Positions 15,735 to 23,869 of a stretch of DNA of 48,228 nt are shown piece by piece (within the stretch, counting starts at the first letter, position 1; every line of letters begins with the position of its first letter). Position numbers and translations under genes: made by a program. The notes below the pieces were generated by a model that searched no databases, was not told the DNA's origin, and was given only the letters and a program-made list of their open reading frames with translations. This DNA is from an uncultured Lachnospiraceae bacterium (GTDB taxonomy: Bacteria > Bacillota > Clostridia > Lachnospirales > Lachnospiraceae), in NCBI GenBank assembly GCA_947629525.1, contig CANREB010000017.1:1-48228 (forward strand), read 5' to 3'.

Positions 15735-18023
15735 TTATATTCTGTTATAATTTATCAAACAGCCCTTAAGAATGATCTGCCTCTCCTCATCGGTCAGTTC
15801 TCCAAGCGCAAGTTCAAATTCCTTATTTGCGCCGCCGCCCACAACATACGCCTTTACACTGTCCGCCTTATCCTCGACCGCTTTCCTGATATCAGGTATG
15901 AATATATAGTCAAGATTTTTAAACGGAAGCTGCCCTTCCTTTATAATGAAAGGAAGCATACCCCAGTTGATAAGATTAGAACGGTATCTCTTTGTAGCGT
16001 ATTCATTTGCGATATTCGCCCATCCGCCAAGCACTTTCTGACAGCTTGCCGCCTGCTCTCTTGCCGAACCGTCTCCGGGCTTGACAGCAAAGATAGTACT
16101 TCCGATACCTGTATTTTTACTGTCAGCGTCAGCCTTTATCTTTTTCATTTCATTCCAAGGCATTTCAAGTTCAGGGAACTGTTCTAACGGACACTTGCCC
16201 GCCTCTCTTGCCTTTTCCGCTGCCTGAACCTCTTTTGCAAGTCCTACGTAATTCGGGTCTTTCCTTGAAAGCGTGAACTCGGCAAGTCCAAGCGGATTAG
16301 AGCGGTATGACGATGTCTCTCCTGACGGGATAAGCTCATCCGTGGTCGTTACCGGATCATGTATTTCCGAAACTACTTTTAACAGAAGATTGTCAGTCAG
16401 CGCTGCCATGGCGGGCCAGTCTTTGATGTTAGGTCCGAATTTTATCTCTACAGACTCATCTGCAACGCCTTTTGAGTCAAATACGCGGTTCTCATAAATC
16501 TTCTTGTCGAAGAAATACTTGTATTTATTAAACTCGCCGTCAAACTCAGTGGCAGGTGTAAGATATCCCTTATTCGCCGCAGTAGCCGCAATCGAGCGCG
16601 CGTCCATAAGCGCAACCGAAGCGATCTGTCCGCTTTGAAGCTTAGAGCCTTCACGGTTTGGGAAGTTCCTTGTTGAGTGTCTGATTGAAAATGCGTTGTT
16701 GGCAGGTGTGTCGCCCGCACCAAAGCATGGACCGCAGAACGCTGTCTTTAACACCGCTCCTGTCTGCATGATCTTCGCGGCACATCCGTTTTTAATAAGT
16801 TCCATGTATATAGGCATTGAAGCAGGATATACGCTCAGAGTAAACTCATCGGAACCAATGCTTGCATTCTCAAGGATATCAGCCGCAGCGCATATATTTT
16901 CAAATCCGCCGCCCGCGCAGCCCGCTATTATTCCCTGCTCTACATAAAGCTTTCCGTTTCTTACTTTATCCTTTAACTTAAAGTCAACAGCACCGTCAAG
17001 GCTTACAAGCGCTTTTTTCTCACAGTCGTCAAGTATGTCCATAAGGTTGGCATTAAGTTCGTCAATAGTATATGTATTGCTTGGATGGAACGGCATGGCG
17101 ATCATTGGTCTTATCCTGCTCAGATCTATTTTTATGCAGCCGTCATAGTACGCGACACTTGCGGGTTCAAGTTCCGCAAAATCTCCGCTCCTTCCATGAA
17201 TATCATAAAATTCTTTTATCTTGTCATCCGTTTTCCATATTGACGACAGGCAGGTGGTCTCCGTAGTCATTACATCGATGCCGATACGGAAATCCGCAGA
17301 AAGCGATGCCACCCCGGGACCTACAAACTCCATTACTTTATTCTTCACATATCCGTTTTTAAATACCGCGCCGATAATCGCAAGCGCCACATCCTGAGGT
17401 CCTACGCCTTTTACGGGTGCGCCGTCAAGATATACCGCCACTACACCCGGCATATTTATATCGTAAGTCTGGTTAAGAAGCTGCTTTACAAGCTCAGGTC
17501 CGCCCTCACCCATAGCCATAGTGCCAAGCGCGCCATAACGCGTATGGGAATCGGAACCCAATATCATCTTGCCGCCGCCTGCAAGCATCTCCCTTGCGAA
17601 CTGATGTATAACTGCCTGATGCGGGGGCACATACATTCCGCCATAACGCTTTGCGCAGGTCAGTCCGAACATGTGGTCATCTTCGTTTATAGTACCGCCT
17701 ACGGCACAGAGTGAATTGTGACAGTTCGTAAGCACATAAGGCACAGGAAACTTTGTAAGCCCCGACGCACGCGCGGTCTGTATAATACCCACAAATGTAA
17801 TATCATGCGATGTAAGCTTGTCAAATTTTATCTTAAGTTTATCCATATTGTCAGATGTATTGTGGGCTTTAAGTATATTGTAGGCAATAGTACCCTCCGC
17901 CGCTTCTTCCCGACTTATATCTTTGCCTGTCTTTGCCTTTACGGCAAGTGCCGCGTCGGCGTTATCTTCAATAATTTCCGTACCGTTTAAAAGATAGACG
18001 CCCTTATCAAATAATTCTACCAT
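15735..18023 (-). CDS. Aconitase-family hydratase (YbhJ-like)
   Basis: This 762-residue protein has the aconitase layout: three domains around a 4Fe-4S cluster, then a swivel domain. [22 protein letters not shown] (read in two parts, about 157-178) is the substrate and cluster region. Cluster cysteines are likely in [13 protein letters not shown] (about 365-377) and [15 protein letters not shown] (about 435-449). The C-terminal [15 protein letters not shown] matches the swivel-domain arginine-serine motif. Length and the unusual cysteine motif suit the E. coli YbhJ type better than AcnA, AcnB or LeuC, so the substrate is not certain to be citrate. AGGAGG precedes the ATG. No citrate synthase is nearby; it sits between glycogen genes. 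Confidence 0.82.
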   Translation of the reverse strand: MVELFDKGVYLLNGTEIIEDNADAALAVKAKTGKDISREEAAEGTIAYNILKAHNTSDNMDKLKIKFDKLTSHDITFVGIIQTARASGLTKFPVPYVLTNCHNSLCAVGGTINEDDHMFGLTCAKRYGGMYVPPHQAVIHQFAREMLAGGGKMILGSDSHTRYGALGTMAMGEGGPELVKQLLNQTYDINMPGVVAVYLDGAPVKGVGPQDVALAIIGAVFKNGYVKNKVMEFVGPGVASLSADFRIGIDVMTTETTCLSSIWKTDDKIKEFYDIHGRSGDFAELEPASVAYYDGCIKIDLSRIRPMIAMPFHPSNTYTIDELNANLMDILDDCEKKALVSLDGAVDFKLKDKVRNGKLYVEQGIIAGCAGGGFENICAAADILENASIGSDEFTLSVYPASMPIYMELIKNGCAAKIMQTGAVLKTAFCGPCFGAGDTPANNAFSIRHSTRNFPNREGSKLQSGQIASVALMDARSIAATAANKGYLTPATEFDGEFNKYKYFFDKKIYENRVFDSKGVADESVEIKFGPNIKDWPAMAALTDNLLLKVVSEIHDPVTTTDELIPSGETSSYRSNPLGLAEFTLSRKDPNYVGLAKEVQAAEKAREAGKCPLEQFPELEMPWNEMKKIKADADSKNTGIGSTIFAVKPGDGSAREQAASCQKVLGGWANIANEYATKRYRSNLINWGMLPFIIKEGQLPFKNLDYIFIPDIRKAVEDKADSVKAYVVGGGANKEFELALGELTDEERQIILKGCLINYNRI

Positions 18024-18057
18024 TTATACTCCTCCTGATTTCATAATAGTTCATTTC

Positions 18058-18098
18058 AAAAATGCCGTAACCTCTTCTCATAAAAGATCACGGCATTT
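18058..18098 (-). terminator. Terminator of glgP
   Basis: ATGCCGT (18062-18068) pairs with ACGGCAT (18090-18096), extended by A/T pairs; five adenines on the left give a U-tract for the minus-strand transcript. It lies just after the glgP stop and 35 bases before the hydratase start. Confidence 0.75.
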
Positions 18099-18110
18099 TA
18101 ACGTTTATTT

Positions 18111-20564
18111 TTATTCTATAACGACCTTGTCAAGATGCCAGATATCATCAACATATTCCTGAATAGTTCTGTCTGACGTAAACTTGCCAACTTTTGCGAC
18201 ATTGAGCATCGCGCTCTTTGCCCAGCCGCTTGTATTTCTGTATGCTTTCTCCACCTTTTTCTGCGCTTCCGCATATGAGCGGAAATCTTTTAATATGAAG
18301 TAGCGGTCTGCCTTATCCGTGCTCTGTGTATTGAGCAGTGAATTGTAAAGGCTTCTGAAAAGTTCCTTGTCGCTTGAATATGTGCCGTCAACAAGCTGGT
18401 CAACAACTTTCTTGATATCGGCGTCACTGTTGTAAATATCCATGGGATTATAACCGCCGTTGTTCTCATAATTGATGACCTCATCAGAAGACAATCCGAA
18501 TATGAACGCATTCTCCTGACCGACTTCCTCAACGATCTCAACGTTAGCGCCGTCCATAGTGCCAAGAGTAAGCGCGCCGTTAAGCATAAATTTCATATTG
18601 CCTGTACCGCTCGCCTCTTTACTTGCCGTTGATATCTGCTCTGATATATCGGCAGCCGCAAAGATTATCTCAGCGTTTGATACACGGTAATTCTCAATAA
18701 ACACTACTTTAATCTTATTCTTAACCGCAGGGTCATTGTTGATCTTATCCGCAACTGAGTTGATAAGTTTTATCGTAAGCTTGGCATTCATGTATCCTGC
18801 CGCAGCCTTAGCGCCAAAAATGAACGTTCTCGGATAGAACTCCATATTGGGATTGGCTTTGAGCTGATTATACAGGTACATTACGTGCAGTATGTTAAGA
18901 AGCTGCCTCTTGTACTCATGAAGCCTCTTGACCTGAACGTCAAAAATCGAATCAGGGTCAACATCTATCCCGTTATGCTCCTTGATATATTTTGCAAGGC
19001 GCACCTTATTCTTGCGCTTGATCTCCATAAACTCTTTCTGTGCGGCAGAGTTATCGGCATATTTGGCAATGCCTTCGATGACCGGAAGATCCGTGATCCA
19101 GCCGTCGCCTGTTTTTTCAGTTACCCAGTCCGCAAGCAGCGGATTGCCATGCAGCAGGAAACGCCTCTGCGTAATTCCGTTAGTCTTATTGTTGAACTTC
19201 TCCGGGAACATCTCATAGAAGTCCTTAAGCTCCTGCTTTTTAAGTATCTCCGTATGAAGCTGTGCAACACCGTTTACGCTGTAGCCCGCAACGATAGCCA
19301 TATGTGCCATCTTGACCTGACCGTCAGAGATAATAGCCATCTTCTTGATCTTATCAGCGGGTTCAGGATATTTATTTACGATATCAAGCAGGAAACGGCG
19401 GTTTATTTCTTCAACTATCTGATAAATTCTCGGAAGCAGTCTCTGGAAAATGTCTATAGGCCACTTCTCAAGCGCTTCCGCCATGATAGTGTGGTTCGTG
19501 TACGCACATGTCTTTGTCGTGATCTCCCATGCTTCATCCCATTCAAGCCTGAAATCATCAAGCAGTATTCGCATAAGCTCCGCAATAGCAACTGTAGGGT
19601 GCGTATCGTTGAGCTGGAACGTAACTTTCTCATGGAACTTGTGAATGTCGTCGTGCTTTGACATGTATTTCTCGATCGCGGTCTGCACTGATGCCGAGAT
19701 AAAGAAATACTGCTGCTTTAAACGAAGCTCTTTACCCGAAATATGATTATCGTTAGGGTAAAGGACTTCAACAATATTTTTCGCCAGATTGGTCTGCTCA
19801 ACTGCCATCTGATAATTTCCCTTGTCAAAAGAGTCAAGGTTAAAGCAGTCCATAGGTTCCGCATCCCAAATCCTGAGCGTATTGACAATGCCATTGCCAT
19901 ATCCGACTACAGGAAGATCATACGGCACAGCCTTAACAGACTGATAATTCTCCTGATAGAATATCAGTCTGCCGTCTTCTTCCCTGCATGCGACATTGCC
20001 GCCGAATTTGATGACCTTTGTATATTCGGGACGCCTTAATTCAAACGGATTGCCGTCCCTAAGCCAGTCGTCAGGCACCTCTCTCTGATATCCGTCTTTG
20101 ATCTCCTGCTTGAACATACCGTATCTGTAACGTATGCCGCAGCCGTAAGCCGCATATCCGAGCGTTGCAAGCGAGTCAAGGAAACATGCCGCAAGTCGTC
20201 CGAGACCGCCGTTGCCAAGCGCCGCATCAGGTTCCTGATCCTCCACAACATTAATATCAAGTCCAAGTTCCTCCAACGCTTCGGAAAATTCCTTATACGC
20301 CATAAGGTTGATCATGTTATTACCAAGCGCGCGTCCCATCAGAAACTCCATTGACATATAGTATACGATCTTCGGGTCTTTCTCGTCATATGCCTCCTGA
20401 GTTTTAAGCCAGTTGTCAACAATAGCATCCTTTACAGCGTAAGATACAGCTTGGAATATCTGCTGCGGTGTAGCTTCTTCGAGGTTTTTTCTGTACAGTG
20501 TCTTTACATTATACAGCACGCTCCTCTTGAAAAATTCTTTGTCAATAATTGGTTTTTTAGGCAT
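18111..20564 (-). CDS. glgP: Glycogen/starch/alpha-glucan phosphorylase
   Basis: This 817-residue enzyme releases glucose-1-phosphate from glycogen by phosphorolysis, the reverse direction from GlgC/GlgD. GNGGLGRLAACFLDSLATLG (about 114-133) and the pyridoxal-phosphate lysine region EASGTGNMKFMLNGALTLG (about 648-666) are intact. The length is normal for the family. The frame is open 62 codons further upstream, but GGGGAGG lies about ten bases before the ATG at 20564 and MPKKPIIDKEFFK is the usual family start. The -10 TATAAT (20695-20700) gives an unusually long leader of about 125 bases containing the palindrome AAGCAT-C-ATGCTT. Confidence 0.96.
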   Translation of the reverse strand: MPKKPIIDKEFFKRSVLYNVKTLYRKNLEEATPQQIFQAVSYAVKDAIVDNWLKTQEAYDEKDPKIVYYMSMEFLMGRALGNNMINLMAYKEFSEALEELGLDINVVEDQEPDAALGNGGLGRLAACFLDSLATLGYAAYGCGIRYRYGMFKQEIKDGYQREVPDDWLRDGNPFELRRPEYTKVIKFGGNVACREEDGRLIFYQENYQSVKAVPYDLPVVGYGNGIVNTLRIWDAEPMDCFNLDSFDKGNYQMAVEQTNLAKNIVEVLYPNDNHISGKELRLKQQYFFISASVQTAIEKYMSKHDDIHKFHEKVTFQLNDTHPTVAIAELMRILLDDFRLEWDEAWEITTKTCAYTNHTIMAEALEKWPIDIFQRLLPRIYQIVEEINRRFLLDIVNKYPEPADKIKKMAIISDGQVKMAHMAIVAGYSVNGVAQLHTEILKKQELKDFYEMFPEKFNNKTNGITQRRFLLHGNPLLADWVTEKTGDGWITDLPVIEGIAKYADNSAAQKEFMEIKRKNKVRLAKYIKEHNGIDVDPDSIFDVQVKRLHEYKRQLLNILHVMYLYNQLKANPNMEFYPRTFIFGAKAAAGYMNAKLTIKLINSVADKINNDPAVKNKIKVVFIENYRVSNAEIIFAAADISEQISTASKEASGTGNMKFMLNGALTLGTMDGANVEIVEEVGQENAFIFGLSSDEVINYENNGGYNPMDIYNSDADIKKVVDQLVDGTYSSDKELFRSLYNSLLNTQSTDKADRYFILKDFRSYAEAQKKVEKAYRNTSGWAKSAMLNVAKVGKFTSDRTIQEYVDDIWHLDKVVIE

Positions 20565-20694
20565 TTTAAAGTTACCTCCCCGTTCATTTTGCACCTTACT
20601 GCCATCAGGATCCGTTTTGCAATGCCCGTCAAGCATGATGCTTAATTTGGTTATAAATTTGTTATTCTTTAAAAAATCTGTCCTCATTTTATAA

Positions 20695-20790
20695 ATTATA
20701 CTATAGATTAAAAATTTTTTAAACAGATTTATTTTATAAAAGGCGAACATTGGCGAATTGTATATAAATGTTTGAAAATTTTATACAATT
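20695..20790 (-). promoter_or_regulatory. glgP promoter region and a long inverted repeat
   Basis: TATAAT (20695-20700, minus) with a weak TTAAAA at -35 is the likely glgP promoter. Upstream, AATTGTATA (20756-20764) and TATACAATT (20782-20790) are a perfect 9-base inverted repeat with a 17-base loop. Between glgP and pncB there are also the direct repeats GGCGAA (twice, 20742-20756) and AGTACCAT (twice, 20801-20816). No U-tract follows the inverted repeat, so it is more likely an operator or mRNA 3' structure of pncB than a terminator. Confidence 0.45.
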
Positions 20791-20822
20791 TACCGTCAAT
20801 AGTACCATAGTACCATGGTATC

Positions 20823-22301
20823 CTATGCGTTCCGCGTGTTCCTCTCGTGAAGCAGGCTCATCTTCATATCGTAGTAATCAGGCGTCATATCCATATAATG
20901 CACGTGGGGATTTATAAACCGCTGCTCTTCTTCCCAGATTTCCTCCGAAAGCTGCTTCTTTACATACGCCCTTATCTCCTCAAGCGTTGGAAGTTTGTAT
21001 ACAAGCCTGCCGTTTTCAAATATTTTTACCTGAAGCGGCTTCGCCGTACAGTTTGTAAACCGCAGATTTCTCCACGGCATCTGCGGATCGACAAACCTGA
21101 ATTCACCGCTCATATCTACTTCCTCATCAGCCTTTGCGAGCAGATCTGCCTTTGCCTTGCCGTTCTGATCGTAGATACGGTATACTTTTTTAAGCCCGGG
21201 GTTTGTAATCTTTTCAACCGTTCCGGAAATCTTTATGCGCGGTGAAAACTCGCCGTTTTCTTCGACTGCCGCGATTTTATATACCGCGCCGAGAAGCGAC
21301 AGGCTGTCCTCAGAGTAGTCGCTTGACGCTCCGGTAATAAGCCGTTCACCCACGCCATAGCTGTCTATGCATGCTTTTTGGCTGTTAAGAGACGAAATGG
21401 TATGCTCATCCAAACTGTTTGAAACTATTATCCTGCAATCGGTAAGTCCTTCTTCATCAAGCATCTTTCTGACTTTTATCGACTGATATGCAAGGTCTCC
21501 GCTGTCGATCCTTATGCCTTTAAGGCGCTTTCCCATAGGTTCAAGGACTTCATGCGCCACGCGTATCGCATTTGGCACGCCTGACTGTATCGTATCATAT
21601 GTATCGACTAAAAGGACTGTATTGTCGGGATAATTTACGGCATAGTTTTTGAATGCTTCAAACTCGTCTTTATAATACATTACCCAGCTATGCGCCATCG
21701 TGCCGCTCACGGGTATGCCGAACATCTGCCCCGCAAGCACCGTAGCCGTACCTGACGCACCGCCTATATATGAGGCTCTCGCTCCGTAGACTGCGGCATC
21801 CATATTATGCGCACGCCTTGCGCCGAAATCCGACACAGCCTTTCCTTCCGCTGCCCTTACGATACGGCTTGTCTTTGTCGCCACGAGTGACTGATGGTTT
21901 ATCTGCGCCAGTATTGCCGTCTCCACAAGCTGCGCGTCAATAAGGGGCGCGATCACTGTCAGGACGGGTTCATTCGGGTACATGATAGTCCCTTCCGGAA
22001 ACGCATAGATATCGCCATGAAATTTAAAATCTTTAAGATAATCAAGAAACGCGTCAGTAAAAGTGTTGAGCGAGCGAAGATAATCAATATCTTCACTTGA
22101 AAAATGCAGATCTTCAATATACTCTACTATCTGCTCCAATCCCGCAAAAATCGCAAAACCGCCTCTGTCGGGATTTTTCCTGTAAAATACGTCAAATGCA
22201 ACTTTGGGCTGTATATCCCCGTCATTAAAGTAACCGTTTGCCATGGTAAGCTCATACAAGTCCATTACCATTGTCAGATTTCTCTTGTCAGCCTGTTTCA
22301 T
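20823..22301 (-). CDS. pncB: Nicotinate phosphoribosyltransferase
   Basis: This 492-residue enzyme joins nicotinate to PRPP to give nicotinate mononucleotide, the salvage route into NAD. The N-terminus has DLYELTMANGYF (about 13-24). SDFGARRAHNMDAA (about 151-164) and GTMAHSWVM (about 192-200), with the catalytic histidine, are conserved, as are LLVDTYDT and GIRIDSGDLAYQS, where the phosphate and PRPP bind. The C-terminal extension with NPHVHYMDMTPDYYDMK is usual in the longer Firmicute form. The ATG at 22301 is chosen because a GAGGAG stands just before it and the family starts there. It is divergent from the DUF4317 gene across a promoter region with two perfect inverted repeats. Confidence 0.95.
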   Translation of the reverse strand: MKQADKRNLTMVMDLYELTMANGYFNDGDIQPKVAFDVFYRKNPDRGGFAIFAGLEQIVEYIEDLHFSSEDIDYLRSLNTFTDAFLDYLKDFKFHGDIYAFPEGTIMYPNEPVLTVIAPLIDAQLVETAILAQINHQSLVATKTSRIVRAAEGKAVSDFGARRAHNMDAAVYGARASYIGGASGTATVLAGQMFGIPVSGTMAHSWVMYYKDEFEAFKNYAVNYPDNTVLLVDTYDTIQSGVPNAIRVAHEVLEPMGKRLKGIRIDSGDLAYQSIKVRKMLDEEGLTDCRIIVSNSLDEHTISSLNSQKACIDSYGVGERLITGASSDYSEDSLSLLGAVYKIAAVEENGEFSPRIKISGTVEKITNPGLKKVYRIYDQNGKAKADLLAKADEEVDMSGEFRFVDPQMPWRNLRFTNCTAKPLQVKIFENGRLVYKLPTLEEIRAYVKKQLSEEIWEEEQRFINPHVHYMDMTPDYYDMKMSLLHERNTRNA

Positions 22302-22407
22302 TGTCTCCTCATTTCTGCGCTGTCTTCTGTTCAAAACCGCATCGGGTTCACGGAACTGCCGCCGCAGCACAGGCTCAGTTCCTTTTTTACTTAAACTGCT
22401 TATATCT

Positions 22408-22438
22408 TATAATAGTCCTATTATATGGTAATTGGCAA
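22408..22438 (-). promoter_or_regulatory. pncB promoter overlapped by a perfect 18-base palindrome
   Basis: TTGCCA (22433-22438), 18 bases, TATTAT (22409-22414) on the minus strand. TATAATAG-TC-CTATTATA (22408-22425) is a perfect 8-base inverted repeat that covers the -10 box, as expected for a repressor site. The leader of about 100 bases then contains GGAACTG (22352-22358) paired with CAGTTCC (22376-22382). Confidence 0.6.
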
Positions 22439-22456
22439 GTTATTTTTACTTTTTTC

Positions 22457-22484
22457 CCACAAGCGAAGATTTTTGTGGTATTAT
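22457..22484 (+). promoter_or_regulatory. Promoter of the DUF4317 gene with an adjacent inverted repeat
   Basis: The -10 TATTAT (22479-22484) is directly preceded by CCACAA-N10-TTGTGG (22457-22478), a perfect 6-base inverted repeat. No good -35 is visible, which would fit an activator-dependent promoter or a repressor site. Confidence 0.45.
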
Positions 22485-22518
22485 TTTAAAGAAATTACTT
22501 TTTAACGGAGGATCATCA

Positions 22519-23826
22519 ATGCTTCAAAACAAAGATATAGCGGAACTTAAAAGACGCTTTAAAAAGGAAAGCTGCACGTTTACGCGGATGTGCGGCTGTT
22601 ATGTGGATGCCAATAAAAATAAGATAGTGGAACTTAACGAAAATTTTCTTAATCTGGATGACGAAGAATTTTACAAATATCTCGAAATAGCAAAAAAGGC
22701 GCTTTCCGGAACTATCGGCAACAATCTGCTTGAACTTAAATTCGCCGAGGGCGAAGATATTTCCGGCGGGAAACAGCAGTATCTTCTCGGGCTTCGTGAA
22801 AGCGGACTTAAAAATCCTGAGCTTTTAGAGCATCTTTATGATATGATCATCGAAAATTATGATTATGTAGGAAATTATCTTATCCTTATTTTCCACGATA
22901 CATATGACATTATCACAAAGACAAACGATGACTTAAAGCTCGATGAGTCAGAAGAAGTGTTCCAGTATCTTCTCTGCGCTATCTGCCCCGTAAATCTCTC
23001 AAAACCGGGGCTTGGCTACCGCGAAGATGAGCACAGGATAGGCGCGCGTATTCAGGATCGCGTAGTCGGCATGCCTGACGTCGGTTTCCTGTTTCCGTCA
23101 TTTGTGGACAGAAGCGCCGATGTCAATACTCTTACATATTACGTGCGCGACGCTAAAGACTCGCATAAAGATTTTGTTGAAAACGCGCTCGGATGCGGAG
23201 CAAAGCGCACAGCCACAGAAGAACAGAATACATTCCACAGTATAGTAAAAACCGCTCTTTCACCTATTATCGAAAAAAGCGACGATGTACTTTTGGATAT
23301 ACAGGAAAGCCTTAACGACATCGCCGAAGAGCATGAAGAGGAAATGGAAAATCTGGTCGTTATAGAACCCGAAGCGTTCACTCTTACCACAGAGATCATA
23401 AGAGACGTACTTGCCAAAAACGATATCCCCGATGCCGCCGTATCGCTCATTCAGGAACAGTTCACAAGCGAATTCAGCGATACGCCGCCCGTGGTCAGAA
23501 ATCTTGTCAATGAAAAGGCTATCGAGAAAAACAACAAAGAAAAAAAGGAAGTAAAACTTCTTGAAGAAGTCACCGCACTTAAAAATAAACTTAAAGAAAC
23601 CAAAGAAGAAAATCAGGAAAAGGACAAGCAGATAGAAACACTCGTAAGTATGGAAGCCCCCGTCAATCCCGAAGATACACAGCATTGGGCGGAAGTATTC
23701 CTTCGTATGAAACCTGACAAGGCGGAGCACGTAAAGGCTCAGACGATCGACGGTCAGAAATATCTTCTTATACCTATGGAAGATGACGAACATATAAATC
23801 TTAACGGCGTAGACACTACCGTATAA
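22519..23826 (+). CDS. DUF4317 domain-containing protein
   Basis: This 435-residue protein is of unknown function. The N-terminus KDIAELKRRFKKESCTF then RMCGCYVDANKNKIVE (about 6-40), the block LSGTIGNNLLELKF and YDYVGNYLILIFHDTYDI (about 117-134) are features of DUF4317 (PF14199), found mainly in Clostridia. No signal peptide or membrane segment is seen. A lysine/glutamate-rich stretch (about 335-375) looks like a coiled coil. GGAGG lies seven bases before the ATG; the frame is open upstream, but nothing supports an earlier start. Convergent with ileS, with a hairpin between. No function is offered. Confidence 0.85.
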   Translation: MLQNKDIAELKRRFKKESCTFTRMCGCYVDANKNKIVELNENFLNLDDEEFYKYLEIAKKALSGTIGNNLLELKFAEGEDISGGKQQYLLGLRESGLKNPELLEHLYDMIIENYDYVGNYLILIFHDTYDIITKTNDDLKLDESEEVFQYLLCAICPVNLSKPGLGYREDEHRIGARIQDRVVGMPDVGFLFPSFVDRSADVNTLTYYVRDAKDSHKDFVENALGCGAKRTATEEQNTFHSIVKTALSPIIEKSDDVLLDIQESLNDIAEEHEEEMENLVVIEPEAFTLTTEIIRDVLAKNDIPDAAVSLIQEQFTSEFSDTPPVVRNLVNEKAIEKNNKEKKEVKLLEEVTALKNKLKETKEENQEKDKQIETLVSMEAPVNPEDTQHWAEVFLRMKPDKAEHVKAQTIDGQKYLLIPMEDDEHINLNGVDTTV

Positions 23827-23864
23827 ACAACAGGGGGGATTTCATCATCGAAATCCCCCTGTTA
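23827..23864. terminator. Hairpin between the convergent DUF4317 and ileS genes
   Basis: AACAGGGGGGATTTC pairs with GAAATCCCCCTGTT around ATCATC, with one bulged G. The stem is very stable, but the U-tracts on both sides are short (GTTTAT on the minus side), so termination efficiency is uncertain. Confidence 0.65.
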
Positions 23865-23869
23865 AACCT

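Noticed and set aside
18885..19661. Plus-strand frame of 258 codons
   Set aside because: Antisense to the middle of glgP, where conserved phosphorylase sequence runs without interruption.
20801..20816. Doubled AGTACCAT as a CRISPR or insertion footprint
   Set aside because: Only two adjacent 8-base copies with no spacers, no cas genes and no transposase nearby.
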